DNA of 64,000 nt from positions 2,203,001 to 2,267,000 of the forward strand of contig NZ_OY781464.1 in the NCBI RefSeq assembly GCF_963676735.1, given 5' to 3'. The notes under the pieces were generated by a model. The model was given only the letters and a program-made list of their open reading frames with translations. It was not told where the DNA came from and ran no database searches. This stretch comes from an uncultured Draconibacterium sp. (GTDB lineage Bacteria > Bacteroidota > Bacteroidia > Bacteroidales > Prolixibacteraceae). Of this stretch, positions 8,784 to 16,501 are shown in pieces. Every line of letters starts with the position of its first letter. The first letter of the stretch is position 1. The position numbers and the translations under genes were made by a program.

Positions 8784-9788
8784 TTATCGTTTAAACTGAC
8801 GCATACCTACTGAGTCACATTCGTAATCCATGCAAGCCTTTAACTCATCATCTAATTTCATTAATGTACAGGTTACTCCGGCCATTTCCAGCGATGTAAA
8901 GTAGTCACCCACATACGAAATGTAAACTTTAATTCCTTTTTCTTCCAGAATTTTGGCCACATCGTTGTATACAATGTATTGCTCCATTACCGGAGTTGAT
9001 CCAAGACCTGAGATCAATACAACCACTTCGTCGCCATTGGCAAAAGGCAAATCGGGTAAAATTACATCGCAAAACCGCTGAGCCACTTTTGCAGAAGGTT
9101 CCAGATCGCACACCTCAATGCCTGGTTCTCCATGGTGACCAATTCCAACTTCCATTTTGCCCTCTTCAATGGTAAAGTTCGGGTGACCAACCTCTGGAAT
9201 GGCGCAAGGTGCCAGGCCAATTCCCATACTTCGGGTATTGTTAATGGCTTTTTGTGACACTGCAATAACTTCATCAAGCGATCCGCCCATGGCGGCTTTA
9301 GCTCCACCCACTTTCCACATTAGAATTTCGCCGGCAACACCTCTGCGTTTTTCTTCCTGTCCTTTGGGTGCCGATGAAACATCGTCGTTGGCCACAACTT
9401 TTTTTACAAGGATGTCATCGTCTTCAGCTTCATCCATGGCCATGGTAACGTTCATATTATCACCGGCATAGTTTCCATACAAAATGGCCACACCCTTGCC
9501 ACCATCGGCGGCCTTTATGGCATCGTAAAACATTTGCGCCGGTGGCGACGAGAAAATCTCGCCACAGGCAACTGCATCAACCATATTTCGGCCAACATAA
9601 CCCACAAAGGCAGGTTTATGCCCTGATCCTCCTCCGGTTACAATGCCAACTTTTCCTTGTATGGGTGCATCTTTATATTTTATTACACGTTCGTTATCGG
9701 TTGTGGCAACCAGGTCGGAATGCACTTTCACATAGGCTTCCAGCATTTCGTCAACCACTTTCGACGGGTCGTTTACAAATTTTTGCAT
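8784..9788 (-). CDS. dhaK: Dihydroxyacetone kinase-type subunit DhaK
   Basis: The 334-residue protein is the substrate-binding DhaK half. It has the nucleating GGGSGHKPAFVGYVG motif (52-66) and GIGHHGEPGIE (215-225), where His219 aligns with the histidine that binds the ketone covalently as a hemiaminal in E. coli DhaK. It lies 12 bp after the rpiB-like gene and 12 bp before dhaL. The clustering with an RpiB-family isomerase resembles erythritol/erythrulose catabolic clusters more than glycerol catabolism: no glycerol dehydrogenase or PTS component is nearby. The true ketose is not proven. A perfect TTGTATACAA lies inside the coding region at 8965-8974. Confidence 0.9.
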   Translation of the reverse strand: MQKFVNDPSKVVDEMLEAYVKVHSDLVATTDNERVIKYKDAPIQGKVGIVTGGGSGHKPAFVGYVGRNMVDAVACGEIFSSPPAQMFYDAIKAADGGKGVAILYGNYAGDNMNVTMAMDEAEDDDILVKKVVANDDVSSAPKGQEEKRRGVAGEILMWKVGGAKAAMGGSLDEVIAVSQKAINNTRSMGIGLAPCAIPEVGHPNFTIEEGKMEVGIGHHGEPGIEVCDLEPSAKVAQRFCDVILPDLPFANGDEVVVLISGLGSTPVMEQYIVYNDVAKILEEKGIKVYISYVGDYFTSLEMAGVTCTLMKLDDELKACMDYECDSVGMRQFKR

Positions 9789-9800
9789 GATTATATAATG

Positions 9801-10265
9801 TTATTGATTTTTTGGATGAAATGATTCTTTTTCCAGTTCGCGCATTTGAGCTACTTTTGGAGTAGAACCACCGCCTGCAAATTCGGATACCAGCCATGCA
9901 TCGATAATGGTTTTTGCCAGCTCCGGACCGATTACACGTTCGCCCATGGTTATTACCTGTGCGTCGTTACTTTTACGCAGTCGTTCGGCAGAAAACACAT
10001 CGTGACAAACGCCGGCATAAACACCTTCTACCTTGTTGGCAATCATTGCCATTCCCAGTCCGGTTCCGCAAATGCTAATTCCGCGATCGTAGTTTCCAAC
10101 CTGAATTTCTTTGGCAAGATTGAAGCCAATTTCAGGATACATTGGATTTTCTTTTCCTTCTGAATAATTCAGGTCGGTAATATCAATTCCTTTACTTTTC
10201 AAGTGGTCGAAAAGTACTTTCTTTAGGTTTACTGCTGCGTCGTCGCAATCAATACAAATTTTCAT
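9801..10265 (-). CDS. RpiB/LacAB-family sugar-phosphate isomerase
   Basis: The 154-residue protein belongs to the RpiB/LacA/LacB family. It starts MKICIDCDDAA and carries the catalytic-cysteine motif ISICGTGLGMAMIANK, with Cys66 at the place of the RpiB active-site Cys. RpiB-like enzymes interconvert aldose and ketose 5-phosphates; some (EryI/DerI type) act on D-erythrulose 4-phosphate. With dhaK/dhaL next door, a four-carbon phosphosugar is an attractive substrate, but this is inferred. The ATG at 10265 fits the family start; the longer frame from 10295 adds ten residues with no counterpart. It is the first gene of a six-gene minus-strand operon, 140 bp downstream of a TGTATACA site. Confidence 0.85.
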   Translation of the reverse strand: MKICIDCDDAAVNLKKVLFDHLKSKGIDITDLNYSEGKENPMYPEIGFNLAKEIQVGNYDRGISICGTGLGMAMIANKVEGVYAGVCHDVFSAERLRKSNDAQVITMGERVIGPELAKTIIDAWLVSEFAGGGSTPKVAQMRELEKESFHPKNQ

Positions 10266-10405
10266 CTGTTTAAAATTTTTTGTTTTAATGGTCATTTACG
10301 AAACGGATACCCTACTCATCTGCTCTTTTTCCATCACAATGTTTTGTGCCCGTTTCGTATCCAAATTTTTTTCAACTCGTCACATCCAACAAGCATACTT
10401 CATAC

Positions 10406-10413
10406 TGTATACA
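10406..10413. promoter_or_regulatory. Putative GntR operator upstream of the rpiB operon
   Basis: The palindrome TGTATACA stands in the 170-bp gap between the rpiB-like gene and the stop of the TIM-barrel gene at 10436. It matches the core of the TTGTATACAA copies at 13311, 13397 and 17998, with both outer bases different. It fits the GntR-family pattern of GT and AC half sites, so the six-gene operon may share the same regulator. Confidence 0.55.
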
Positions 10414-10435
10414 TTTTGTGACAAAAAAATTTTTC

Positions 10436-11299
10436 CTAGCGCGTAACGTGAGGCAGTTCTTTTTCCAAAAACTTCAGGCTTTCTTCAACCCAGAAATCCG
10501 GATTCTCAACAAAGCCCCCACTGGCTTCACTTCCCATTTCAATACCGGCTACACATGGTTCGCCAAGTTTTGCGCAGTTTTCTTCAATACCCAGTTCAAT
10601 ACATTTATCAACATATTGTCTGAAAGGCACTGCTCCTGTTCCGAGTATACTGTTGGTATGTGCAAAGCTTTCCGTCTCGCTAAGGTGAACGTGAATCATA
10701 CGACTCTTTAACTTTTCAAGCTGTTCCGGTTCTTCGCGGGTAATTACCAGGTGGCCCACATCAATATTCGGATACACATTAGGCAAGCCAATGTCTTCAA
10801 CTGCTTTGGCCAGTTTGCAAGTATTGTTACAAATAAAATAAACGTGCGGATCGAGTTCAATACCTACCAACAGGTTTTTATCAAGGCACCAGTCGGCAAA
10901 TCGGCCTACATTCTCAAGCATGTACAACCACGATTGCTCAGGGGTTACGCCCAGCTCGTACAAACCTCCTCCCCAGCAAACTAAAAGCTGACGACCACCC
11001 AACTCCATCTGAAATTCGGCGCAGGTTTTCATGTAGTCAAAAACCGCATCACGTTTTTTCTTGTCGGGATGAGCAGTATCCTTGGTAGCTACCAACAACA
11101 TTTGTGTACTGTGGATATCGTTATCTTTAACAATTCTGATGGCTTCGCGTTTTTGGGCTGCTGTCATCGTTTGCGGGTTTCCTTTTCGTATGCCCGCATA
11201 TTCAATGTACTTAAAGCCATACTTTGCCGCCGAACGCAGCGACTCTTCCGGTCCCTTGTTTCCCACTTCGTAAACCAGGGTGTTTAATGCTAACTTCAT
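10436..11299 (-). CDS. TIM-barrel sugar isomerase/epimerase or decarboxylase-like enzyme
   Basis: This 287-residue barrel of the AP-endonuclease-2 family starts MKLALNTLVYEVGN. Probable metal-binding residues are the Glu in VGIELDPH, the Asp/His in NIDVGHL, the His in IHVHLSE, and the Glu in AGIEMGSE. The family includes hydroxypyruvate, tagatose and psicose epimerases and, in the D-apionate pathway, 3-oxo-isoapionate decarboxylase (OiaC), which makes L-erythrulose. That last option would fit the DhaK/DhaL kinase next door, but the sequence alone cannot choose. It lies 43 bp behind the MFS gene and is cotranscribed with gntR and MFS. It is only distantly similar to the barrel at 7092. Confidence 0.75.
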   Translation of the reverse strand: MKLALNTLVYEVGNKGPEESLRSAAKYGFKYIEYAGIRKGNPQTMTAAQKREAIRIVKDNDIHSTQMLLVATKDTAHPDKKKRDAVFDYMKTCAEFQMELGGRQLLVCWGGGLYELGVTPEQSWLYMLENVGRFADWCLDKNLLVGIELDPHVYFICNNTCKLAKAVEDIGLPNVYPNIDVGHLVITREEPEQLEKLKSRMIHVHLSETESFAHTNSILGTGAVPFRQYVDKCIELGIEENCAKLGEPCVAGIEMGSEASGGFVENPDFWVEESLKFLEKELPHVTR

Positions 11300-11342
11300 C
11301 TATTTATTTTATGCTTTGTTACTGTTAAAATCAAGCGAGAAC

Positions 11343-12638
11343 CTACTTTGCTTCAATACTTTTATTAGGGTTCATTAAAAACCAGGCTACAACCGACACC
11401 ATACTTAATCCGGCGCAGATATAGAAAAACATATCGTTTCCGGCCAGGGCTAGTTTGGCATCAACCCCTGATTTTATAAGGCCATCGGCTAAGTATCCAA
11501 AAGCTAAAATAGAGGTAAAAGCGCCGAGGTTACCAGCCATATTCATGGTTCCGGATACTGCACCGGCATTTTCCTTACCAATGTCGATGCAGAAGGCCCA
11601 CGATGGACTCAAGGTCATATCGGCACCAAAAATTGCCAGTGTTAAAAACAACACTTTATTGATATCGGTGCTTGCGTTGGTCATTAAAACTACACCGAGC
11701 GCAGCAAGTGAAAACCCAACAATTGCAGGCAGTCGTCTTGACAAACTTAGATTACCTGACTTGTAAATTTTATCAACTAAAATACCTGAAACCCAATTAC
11801 CAACAGCACCTCCGAGCAATGGTGCCATGGCCCAAAAACTTGCTGCTGTACCCGAACTTTGCAAGGCTTCTTTCAAATATGGGAACATCCAGGTTAGGGT
11901 AAAATAAAAGGTAAAGTTACTGCCAATATATTGTACCATGGCCAGTAACATATTTTTGGATTTCAGTGTTTGAAAAAAAGTAAGATTACGTTTTTTTTCA
12001 CCATCGTCCTGCTGACGTGTTTCTAAAATGTATTGCTTTTCTTCTTCACTTACCAGTTTCGACTCCTCAGGCGTATTGCGGAAATACAACCACCACACTA
12101 AAGCAAAAACAAGCCCAACTGCTCCGAAAATGAAAAAACTTCCGCGCCAACCCAATGCTAAAATCAAAGCAACCACAATTGGATAAGCCACAGCCCCGCC
12201 TATTCGCGAACCGGAAAAGTTGATTCCCTGAATAATACCGCGTTCTTTTACCGGGTACCATTTATAAACCACTTTTGCCAATGTTGGAAAAGCTCCGGCT
12301 TCACCGGCACCAAAAAGCAAACGAATTACCACCATTGAAATAAAATTCCAGGCAGCACCGGTAACAGCCGTAAGTATCGACCAAACCGTAATTATGGTTG
12401 TCATTGCCAGGCGTGGCCCTTTTTTATCGGCAAAGCGCCCACCCGGATTTTGCATTAAAGCATAACCAAGCGTAAAAGCCGCCATAACCCATGCCCATTG
12501 GATATTACTTAGCCCGAATTCGTCGCTAACACTCCCCTTTGCTGCTCCTATACATGCGCGATCGACGTACATCAAAACAGAAATTAAAAAGGTAAAAGTT
12601 ACAAGGATAAATCGTTGAGGAATGATAGTTCGTTTCAT
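11343..12638 (-). CDS. MFS transporter, anion:cation symporter (ACS) type
   Basis: The 431-residue inner-membrane protein has about 12 hydrophobic segments and the major-facilitator loop motif GGRFADKKGPR after helix 2. The early YVDRACIGAAKGSVSDEFGL and WAWVMAAFTLGYALMQ blocks are typical of the ACS subfamily, whose known members carry hexuronates, galactonate, glucarate and other sugar acids with protons. This points to an acidic sugar or small sugar acid as the imported compound (inference from subfamily). It lies 19 bp behind gntR and 43 bp before the TIM-barrel gene, in a three-gene unit controlled by the operators at 13311 and 13397. Confidence 0.85.
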   Translation of the reverse strand: MKRTIIPQRFILVTFTFLISVLMYVDRACIGAAKGSVSDEFGLSNIQWAWVMAAFTLGYALMQNPGGRFADKKGPRLAMTTIITVWSILTAVTGAAWNFISMVVIRLLFGAGEAGAFPTLAKVVYKWYPVKERGIIQGINFSGSRIGGAVAYPIVVALILALGWRGSFFIFGAVGLVFALVWWLYFRNTPEESKLVSEEEKQYILETRQQDDGEKKRNLTFFQTLKSKNMLLAMVQYIGSNFTFYFTLTWMFPYLKEALQSSGTAASFWAMAPLLGGAVGNWVSGILVDKIYKSGNLSLSRRLPAIVGFSLAALGVVLMTNASTDINKVLFLTLAIFGADMTLSPSWAFCIDIGKENAGAVSGTMNMAGNLGAFTSILAFGYLADGLIKSGVDAKLALAGNDMFFYICAGLSMVSVVAWFLMNPNKSIEAK

Positions 12639-12657
12639 TGGTTTCTAATTAATTTGG

Positions 12658-13296
12658 TTATTCATTCTTTATTTTTTTACGAATGAGTTCCTGAGTTTTT
12701 ACGGAGTGTTGGCGCATTAATTTTTCGGCCAGCACTGCATCTTTGCTCGCAATAGCCGCAATAATAGCCAGGTGTTCGGGTAAGGTTTCTTCCGGTTCGC
12801 GAATTAAACCTCCGCGATAGGTTTGCGAAGTAATGTTTTTAACCACTTCAAATTTCTGCAGAATCTGGTTTCCGCTAATCTGCAATACTGCATTGTGAAA
12901 TGCCTGGTCTGCTTCAATGTATTTTTTGAAATCTATTTTTTTCTTCCCCACAAAAGGCTTAAACAATGCATTTAGATCTTCGAGTTCGCGCGCTGAAATA
13001 ATTTGTGCTGTGCGCCGTGCTGCAATACCCTCAAGAGCTTCCCTGCACTCAAAAGCATCAAGCAATTTTGCATTGTCAATTTCGGTAACATAAAATCCTC
13101 TGCGGGGCAAATTTTCCACAAGCATCTCATTTTCAAGCATTTGAAATGCTTTATGCAAGGGCATGCGACTTACCCCAAACATGGCAGCAATTTGTTCCTG
13201 CACCAGTTTTTCTCCCGGCTCAAATTCATTCGCCAATATCATGGTTTTTAGCCTTTTGTAAACTTCAAAGCTTAAATCAGTATGCTTAATTTTCAT
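12658..13296 (-). CDS. GntR-family transcriptional regulator, FCD (FadR) type
   Basis: The 212-residue protein has an N-terminal winged helix (VYKRLKTMILANEFEPGEKL; MFGVSRMPLHKAFQMLE) and an all-helical FCD effector domain from about 80 with ligand-site histidines (DQAFHNAVL; LPEHLAII; LMRQHSVKTQEL). FCD regulators commonly sense sugar acids and other small organic acids. The ATG at 13296 (MKIKHTDLSF) is chosen over a TTG at 13320, because the longer prefix would start inside the palindrome TTGTATACAA (13311-13320). Two such palindromes precede the gene, so it probably represses itself and the downstream MFS and isomerase genes. Confidence 0.9.
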   Translation of the reverse strand: MKIKHTDLSFEVYKRLKTMILANEFEPGEKLVQEQIAAMFGVSRMPLHKAFQMLENEMLVENLPRRGFYVTEIDNAKLLDAFECREALEGIAARRTAQIISARELEDLNALFKPFVGKKKIDFKKYIEADQAFHNAVLQISGNQILQKFEVVKNITSQTYRGGLIREPEETLPEHLAIIAAIASKDAVLAEKLMRQHSVKTQELIRKKIKNE

Positions 13297-13310
13297 CGTT
13301 ATGTTGTTTT

Positions 13311-13320
13311 TTGTATACAA
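13311..13320. promoter_or_regulatory. Putative GntR operator 1 (gntR leader)
   Basis: A perfect 10-bp palindrome TTGTATACAA lies 15 bp upstream of the gntR ATG. Identical copies stand at 13397-13406 and 17998-18007. The position just before the regulator's own gene is typical of an autoregulatory site. Confidence 0.75.
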
Positions 13321-13381
13321 AAGCTAAAAGTACTATTAATTACCAACTTTAATGACAATTCATTGTTTTTCTACGATTTTT

Positions 13382-13389
13382 CAAAGATA
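13382..13389 (-). promoter_or_regulatory. Bacteroidota-type -7 box of the gntR unit
   Basis: On the minus strand this reads TATCTTTG, a match to TAnnTTTG. It lies 85 bp upstream of the gntR start. The second operator (13397-13406) falls just upstream of it, between the expected -33 and -7 elements, which is a sensible place for a repressor. Confidence 0.5.
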
Positions 13390-13396
13390 TATATTT

Positions 13397-13406
13397 TTGT
13401 ATACAA
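13397..13406. promoter_or_regulatory. Putative GntR operator 2
   Basis: A second perfect TTGTATACAA, 76 bp from operator 1. It lies seven bases upstream of the -7 box at 13382-13389 on the minus strand. Two sites in one leader would allow cooperative binding or looping. Confidence 0.75.
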
Positions 13407-13609
13407 TATTCATTATACGGCGAACTTTTTATTTAATTGAAAATACGGAGTCGGAATCTACTAAACCAAAACACTGATAAACAAATTGATATAAAGTCAA
13501 AAAAAAACTTAAAAAAAAGGAAACACAAAAGTTGTGCGATACGATTAATGGATACCGCTAATTTTTAAGAAAGTGTTTTAACACAAAAAAACATTTTTTA
13601 CCCCAGATT

Positions 13610-14902
13610 TTATCCTTGAAAAACTTTATGAGTTTTAATATAATCCGGATCAATACGAATACCCAAACCGGCACCCAATGGTGCTTTAATTATTCCATTT
13701 TCGCACTTAAACGTTCCGTTCTTACTTTCTATTGGAATAATATTTCCATTAGCATCGGGGGTTTGGAACATTTTAAATTCGTGGTATTTGTATATTGAAG
13801 GACAAACCGAAACCATATGAAGCATATATAAAAACCCAAAACCTCCGCGTGAAATATGTGGCGTTATTTTTAAACCTGCTGCTTTCACCATATTGGCCAC
13901 CTGCATGGTTCGAATCATGCCGCCGTAGTAAAATAAATCGGGCTGCAGAATTTGAAACACCTGGTTACCAATCAGGTATCTAAATGCATGCACTCCTATT
14001 TCCTCCTCGCCTCCAGCCATTTTTATATCAAGCGCACGTTCTACCTGTTTTTGCTCTTCGTACCAGTCCCAGGGCACCGGTTCTTCCCAGAAATCGTAAT
14101 TGTATTCCTCCAGTATTTTTCCAAGCCGGATGGCCTCTTCTACTCCATACGAGCCGTTTCCGTCAATGGCCAACACCATTTCGTCGCCCCAGAATTCGCG
14201 AGCCATACGAATAAGTTTCTCTGTTCTTCCGGGCGCATTATCCCTGTCTAAGCCAAGATTATCGCCGGTTCCGGCTCTGAGCTTAATAGCTTTTGCCTGA
14301 GTTTTCACTACATCTTTATGCATGAGTTCGATTGAAACTTCAGGTTCTTTTTGCCTGAAATCGGCCAAATGATGGCCGAGGTAAATATGAATCTCAGGAT
14401 TTATCACATCTCCTATTAATTGTCCGGCCGGTTTATCAGCAATATTCCCTAACATATCGAGAATAGCAAACTCAATACCAGCTACATGAACATTTAATGG
14501 AATCCCTTGTCGCTTTACATTTTTTTCAACAGCGTTAAAAATCAGCTGGTCGAGATTGCGTGCATCCTGGCCTACAAAATGTCGTGCAAGTACTTTGGGT
14601 ACCATCGGATAACTTACCTGTGCGATAAACGGATGACCTGCGGAAAGGCCTTCAGCACCATCGGTTGACCTTACCCGATACAAACAATTGTCTTTCAACA
14701 ACAAAAGCTCAACAGATTCGATAATAACCGGATGCGAAAAAAGTTCGCGTTTTAATACGGGTAGTTTTAATGCTTCATCCAGCAAAGAATAATCGGTGAT
14801 TTTGCCTGCCCAACTGTTCTGTGTTTTGCAACACGATGGTAATATGGAAGCTGCACCTGCCAGGGCAGCGCCTGCAATAAAATTTCTTCTGTTGGTTTTC
14901 AT
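13610..14902 (-). CDS. Exported mandelate racemase/enolase-superfamily protein (sugar-acid dehydratase-like)
   Basis: The 430-residue protein starts with a Tat-like signal (MKTNRRNFIAGAALAGA) and a possible lipid-attachment cysteine in LPSCC. The body is an enolase-superfamily fold: the KxR pair in AIKLRAG (207/209), metal ligands D247 (LAIDGNG), E273 or E274 (FWEEP) and E299/E300 (MAGGEEE), and catalytic His349 (TPHISRGG). Family members dehydrate or racemise sugar acids such as galactonate. Export of such an enzyme is unusual, because most known members are cytoplasmic. It is third in the unit behind the FAD oxidoreductase and the DUF1593 gene, with a gap of 8 bp. The acid substrate is not known. 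Confidence 0.8.
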   Translation of the reverse strand: MKTNRRNFIAGAALAGAASILPSCCKTQNSWAGKITDYSLLDEALKLPVLKRELFSHPVIIESVELLLLKDNCLYRVRSTDGAEGLSAGHPFIAQVSYPMVPKVLARHFVGQDARNLDQLIFNAVEKNVKRQGIPLNVHVAGIEFAILDMLGNIADKPAGQLIGDVINPEIHIYLGHHLADFRQKEPEVSIELMHKDVVKTQAKAIKLRAGTGDNLGLDRDNAPGRTEKLIRMAREFWGDEMVLAIDGNGSYGVEEAIRLGKILEEYNYDFWEEPVPWDWYEEQKQVERALDIKMAGGEEEIGVHAFRYLIGNQVFQILQPDLFYYGGMIRTMQVANMVKAAGLKITPHISRGGFGFLYMLHMVSVCPSIYKYHEFKMFQTPDANGNIIPIESKNGTFKCENGIIKAPLGAGLGIRIDPDYIKTHKVFQG

Positions 14903-14910
14903 AGTTTCGC

Positions 14911-16413
14911 TTACTCAACGTTAATTACAATTCTGCCGTAATCAAACAAGGAAGCAATTTCATTTTTATCCTGCACTTCCAGAATAATATGAATCTCTTT
15001 TCCCTTGGCATCTTTCGGCACAACGAAATTAAAGGTCTGATTCTCTGCATTTTTTAGTTCCAGCTTCTCGGGATAGGTACCAGCTTCAGCATAACACCAC
15101 CATAAAAACTCCAGCTCATCGCCATCGGGATCAGAAGAAGCAGAGCCATCCAATAAAATTTGCTCTCCCGGTTTCGCATTCAAAAACACAATCCGATTAG
15201 ACCTGTCGCCATTTACTGCTGCATTCGGATTATGATTTGCCTTTTCAAAAGGTTGAAAACACCAGTCCATGCGGCACTGAAAGTCGTTAAAAAAGGCCCG
15301 TCGGAATCGCCAAATCGGTGTAAACCAATCGTTAAATTCCTTACCGGTTTCAGGATTCACCCATTGGTCTTCAGCTTCGATAAACATATAAAAATCGCCA
15401 TATTCTTTCTCATCAACATTTACACTGGTATGTTTCGACCAGAAATTCTTCACTTTCTCTTTGGTGAATCTACCGCTCCAGCCTCCCCAATGCGGATGTT
15501 CAATATCGTATAATCCTTTGTTGCACAAGCCTAACCAGGGAATGGTTCCTCCACCTTCTAGAAATGTAACGTGTCCGTTTTCGAACTGCCGAAGCGGAAA
15601 ATACCTGCCAAAAGCACCATGGTTGGCAATAATGTGTTGTAAGGCCCACTGGTGCTGTCCAATAGAACTGTATTCGTATTCGCCCCAGGTGTGCGGACCT
15701 AAACGACTTCGGTCACCTTTATTATCGGCAATGCCATCGTTAGCTGGCCCACCGTAGCAATAGGTTTGATAGTTGCTTCTAATCCAATTAATTTCAGGGT
15801 ATTGAGCACATATCCAGGCTCCGGCATTATCTTGTGCACCATTTTCATAAACCCGTAGTTTTGAAATAAACCGAGCGAGCTCGGCGGCAGAATGCGCCTT
15901 TTCGTAGTCTTTTATGGCCTGTGCCAAGGTATTTGACCCTGCATTTACCACAATATAGACCGGGCGCGGGTCGTCTTTTTCAACAACTCTGATAATTAAA
16001 TCGGAACCCGGAGAAGACAATCCTTCGCCGGTACTTTCAATACCATAACCGGGTTGCCCGGTGCGCACCAGATTTGTGAGAAATTCGGGTTCGGGATAAC
16101 CATCGGCATGTTTTTGCAGATTCTTATAAACTTTTGAATACCCCAGAATCAGGTGATGAAATAACTCGGGATGCAGCACCTGCCTGTAAGGATTTTTTGA
16201 TGCCGGTTGCAGGTATTTTCCGGAAACCGCCACCAGTCCCTCCAAATCAAACTCGTTACAATACATTAGCATGTGCATCATTTGCTGTTCTTCGTCGGGT
16301 TCGTTACCCATATCAGCAAGAATAAGCAGGCGCGTTTTTTCAGAAGAATTCTGTTGGGCATGTGCAACAACTGTAAATAAGAACAAGAAAATTAGTATGG
16401 TTTTGATTTTCAT
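14911..16413 (-). CDS. Exported DUF1593 (Sde182 nucleoside-hydrolase-like) protein
   Basis: The 500-residue product starts MKIKTILIFLFLFTVVAHAQ, a clear signal peptide; a longer frame from 16581 would bury this signal, so the ATG at 16413 is chosen. The N-terminal 300 residues carry RLLILADMGNEPDEEQQMM, a nucleoside-hydrolase-like acidic metal site, then GLVAVSGKYLQP and VNAGSNTLAQAI, all typical of DUF1593 (cellulose-binding Sde182-type) proteins. A C-terminal Ig-like domain follows (LLDGSASSDPDGDELEFLWW). Such proteins occur in polysaccharide-degrading bacteria and probably cleave or bind a glycoside; the reaction is not established. The gene lies between the FAD and enolase-superfamily genes. 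Confidence 0.75.
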   Translation of the reverse strand: MKIKTILIFLFLFTVVAHAQQNSSEKTRLLILADMGNEPDEEQQMMHMLMYCNEFDLEGLVAVSGKYLQPASKNPYRQVLHPELFHHLILGYSKVYKNLQKHADGYPEPEFLTNLVRTGQPGYGIESTGEGLSSPGSDLIIRVVEKDDPRPVYIVVNAGSNTLAQAIKDYEKAHSAAELARFISKLRVYENGAQDNAGAWICAQYPEINWIRSNYQTYCYGGPANDGIADNKGDRSRLGPHTWGEYEYSSIGQHQWALQHIIANHGAFGRYFPLRQFENGHVTFLEGGGTIPWLGLCNKGLYDIEHPHWGGWSGRFTKEKVKNFWSKHTSVNVDEKEYGDFYMFIEAEDQWVNPETGKEFNDWFTPIWRFRRAFFNDFQCRMDWCFQPFEKANHNPNAAVNGDRSNRIVFLNAKPGEQILLDGSASSDPDGDELEFLWWCYAEAGTYPEKLELKNAENQTFNFVVPKDAKGKEIHIILEVQDKNEIASLFDYGRIVINVE

Positions 16414-16501
16414 TGGAATTAGAATTTTAGTTGAAAAACATAAGCACCCAGTCCGTCTCTCTCCACCAATGAAGCAGGAACGTGGGTGCCGCAAGGATGA
16501 T

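Noticed and set aside
8965..8974. A further perfect TTGTATACAA palindrome
   Set aside because: It lies inside the dhaK coding region, where the codons ATT-GTA-TAC-AAC explain it, and no promoter is near. It is probably a chance match, although internal repressor sites exist.
16442..16490. Inverted repeat GCACCCA/TGGGTGC between the FAD and DUF1593 genes
   Set aside because: Arms of seven bases with a long spacer and no T-run; too weak to call a terminator or operator.
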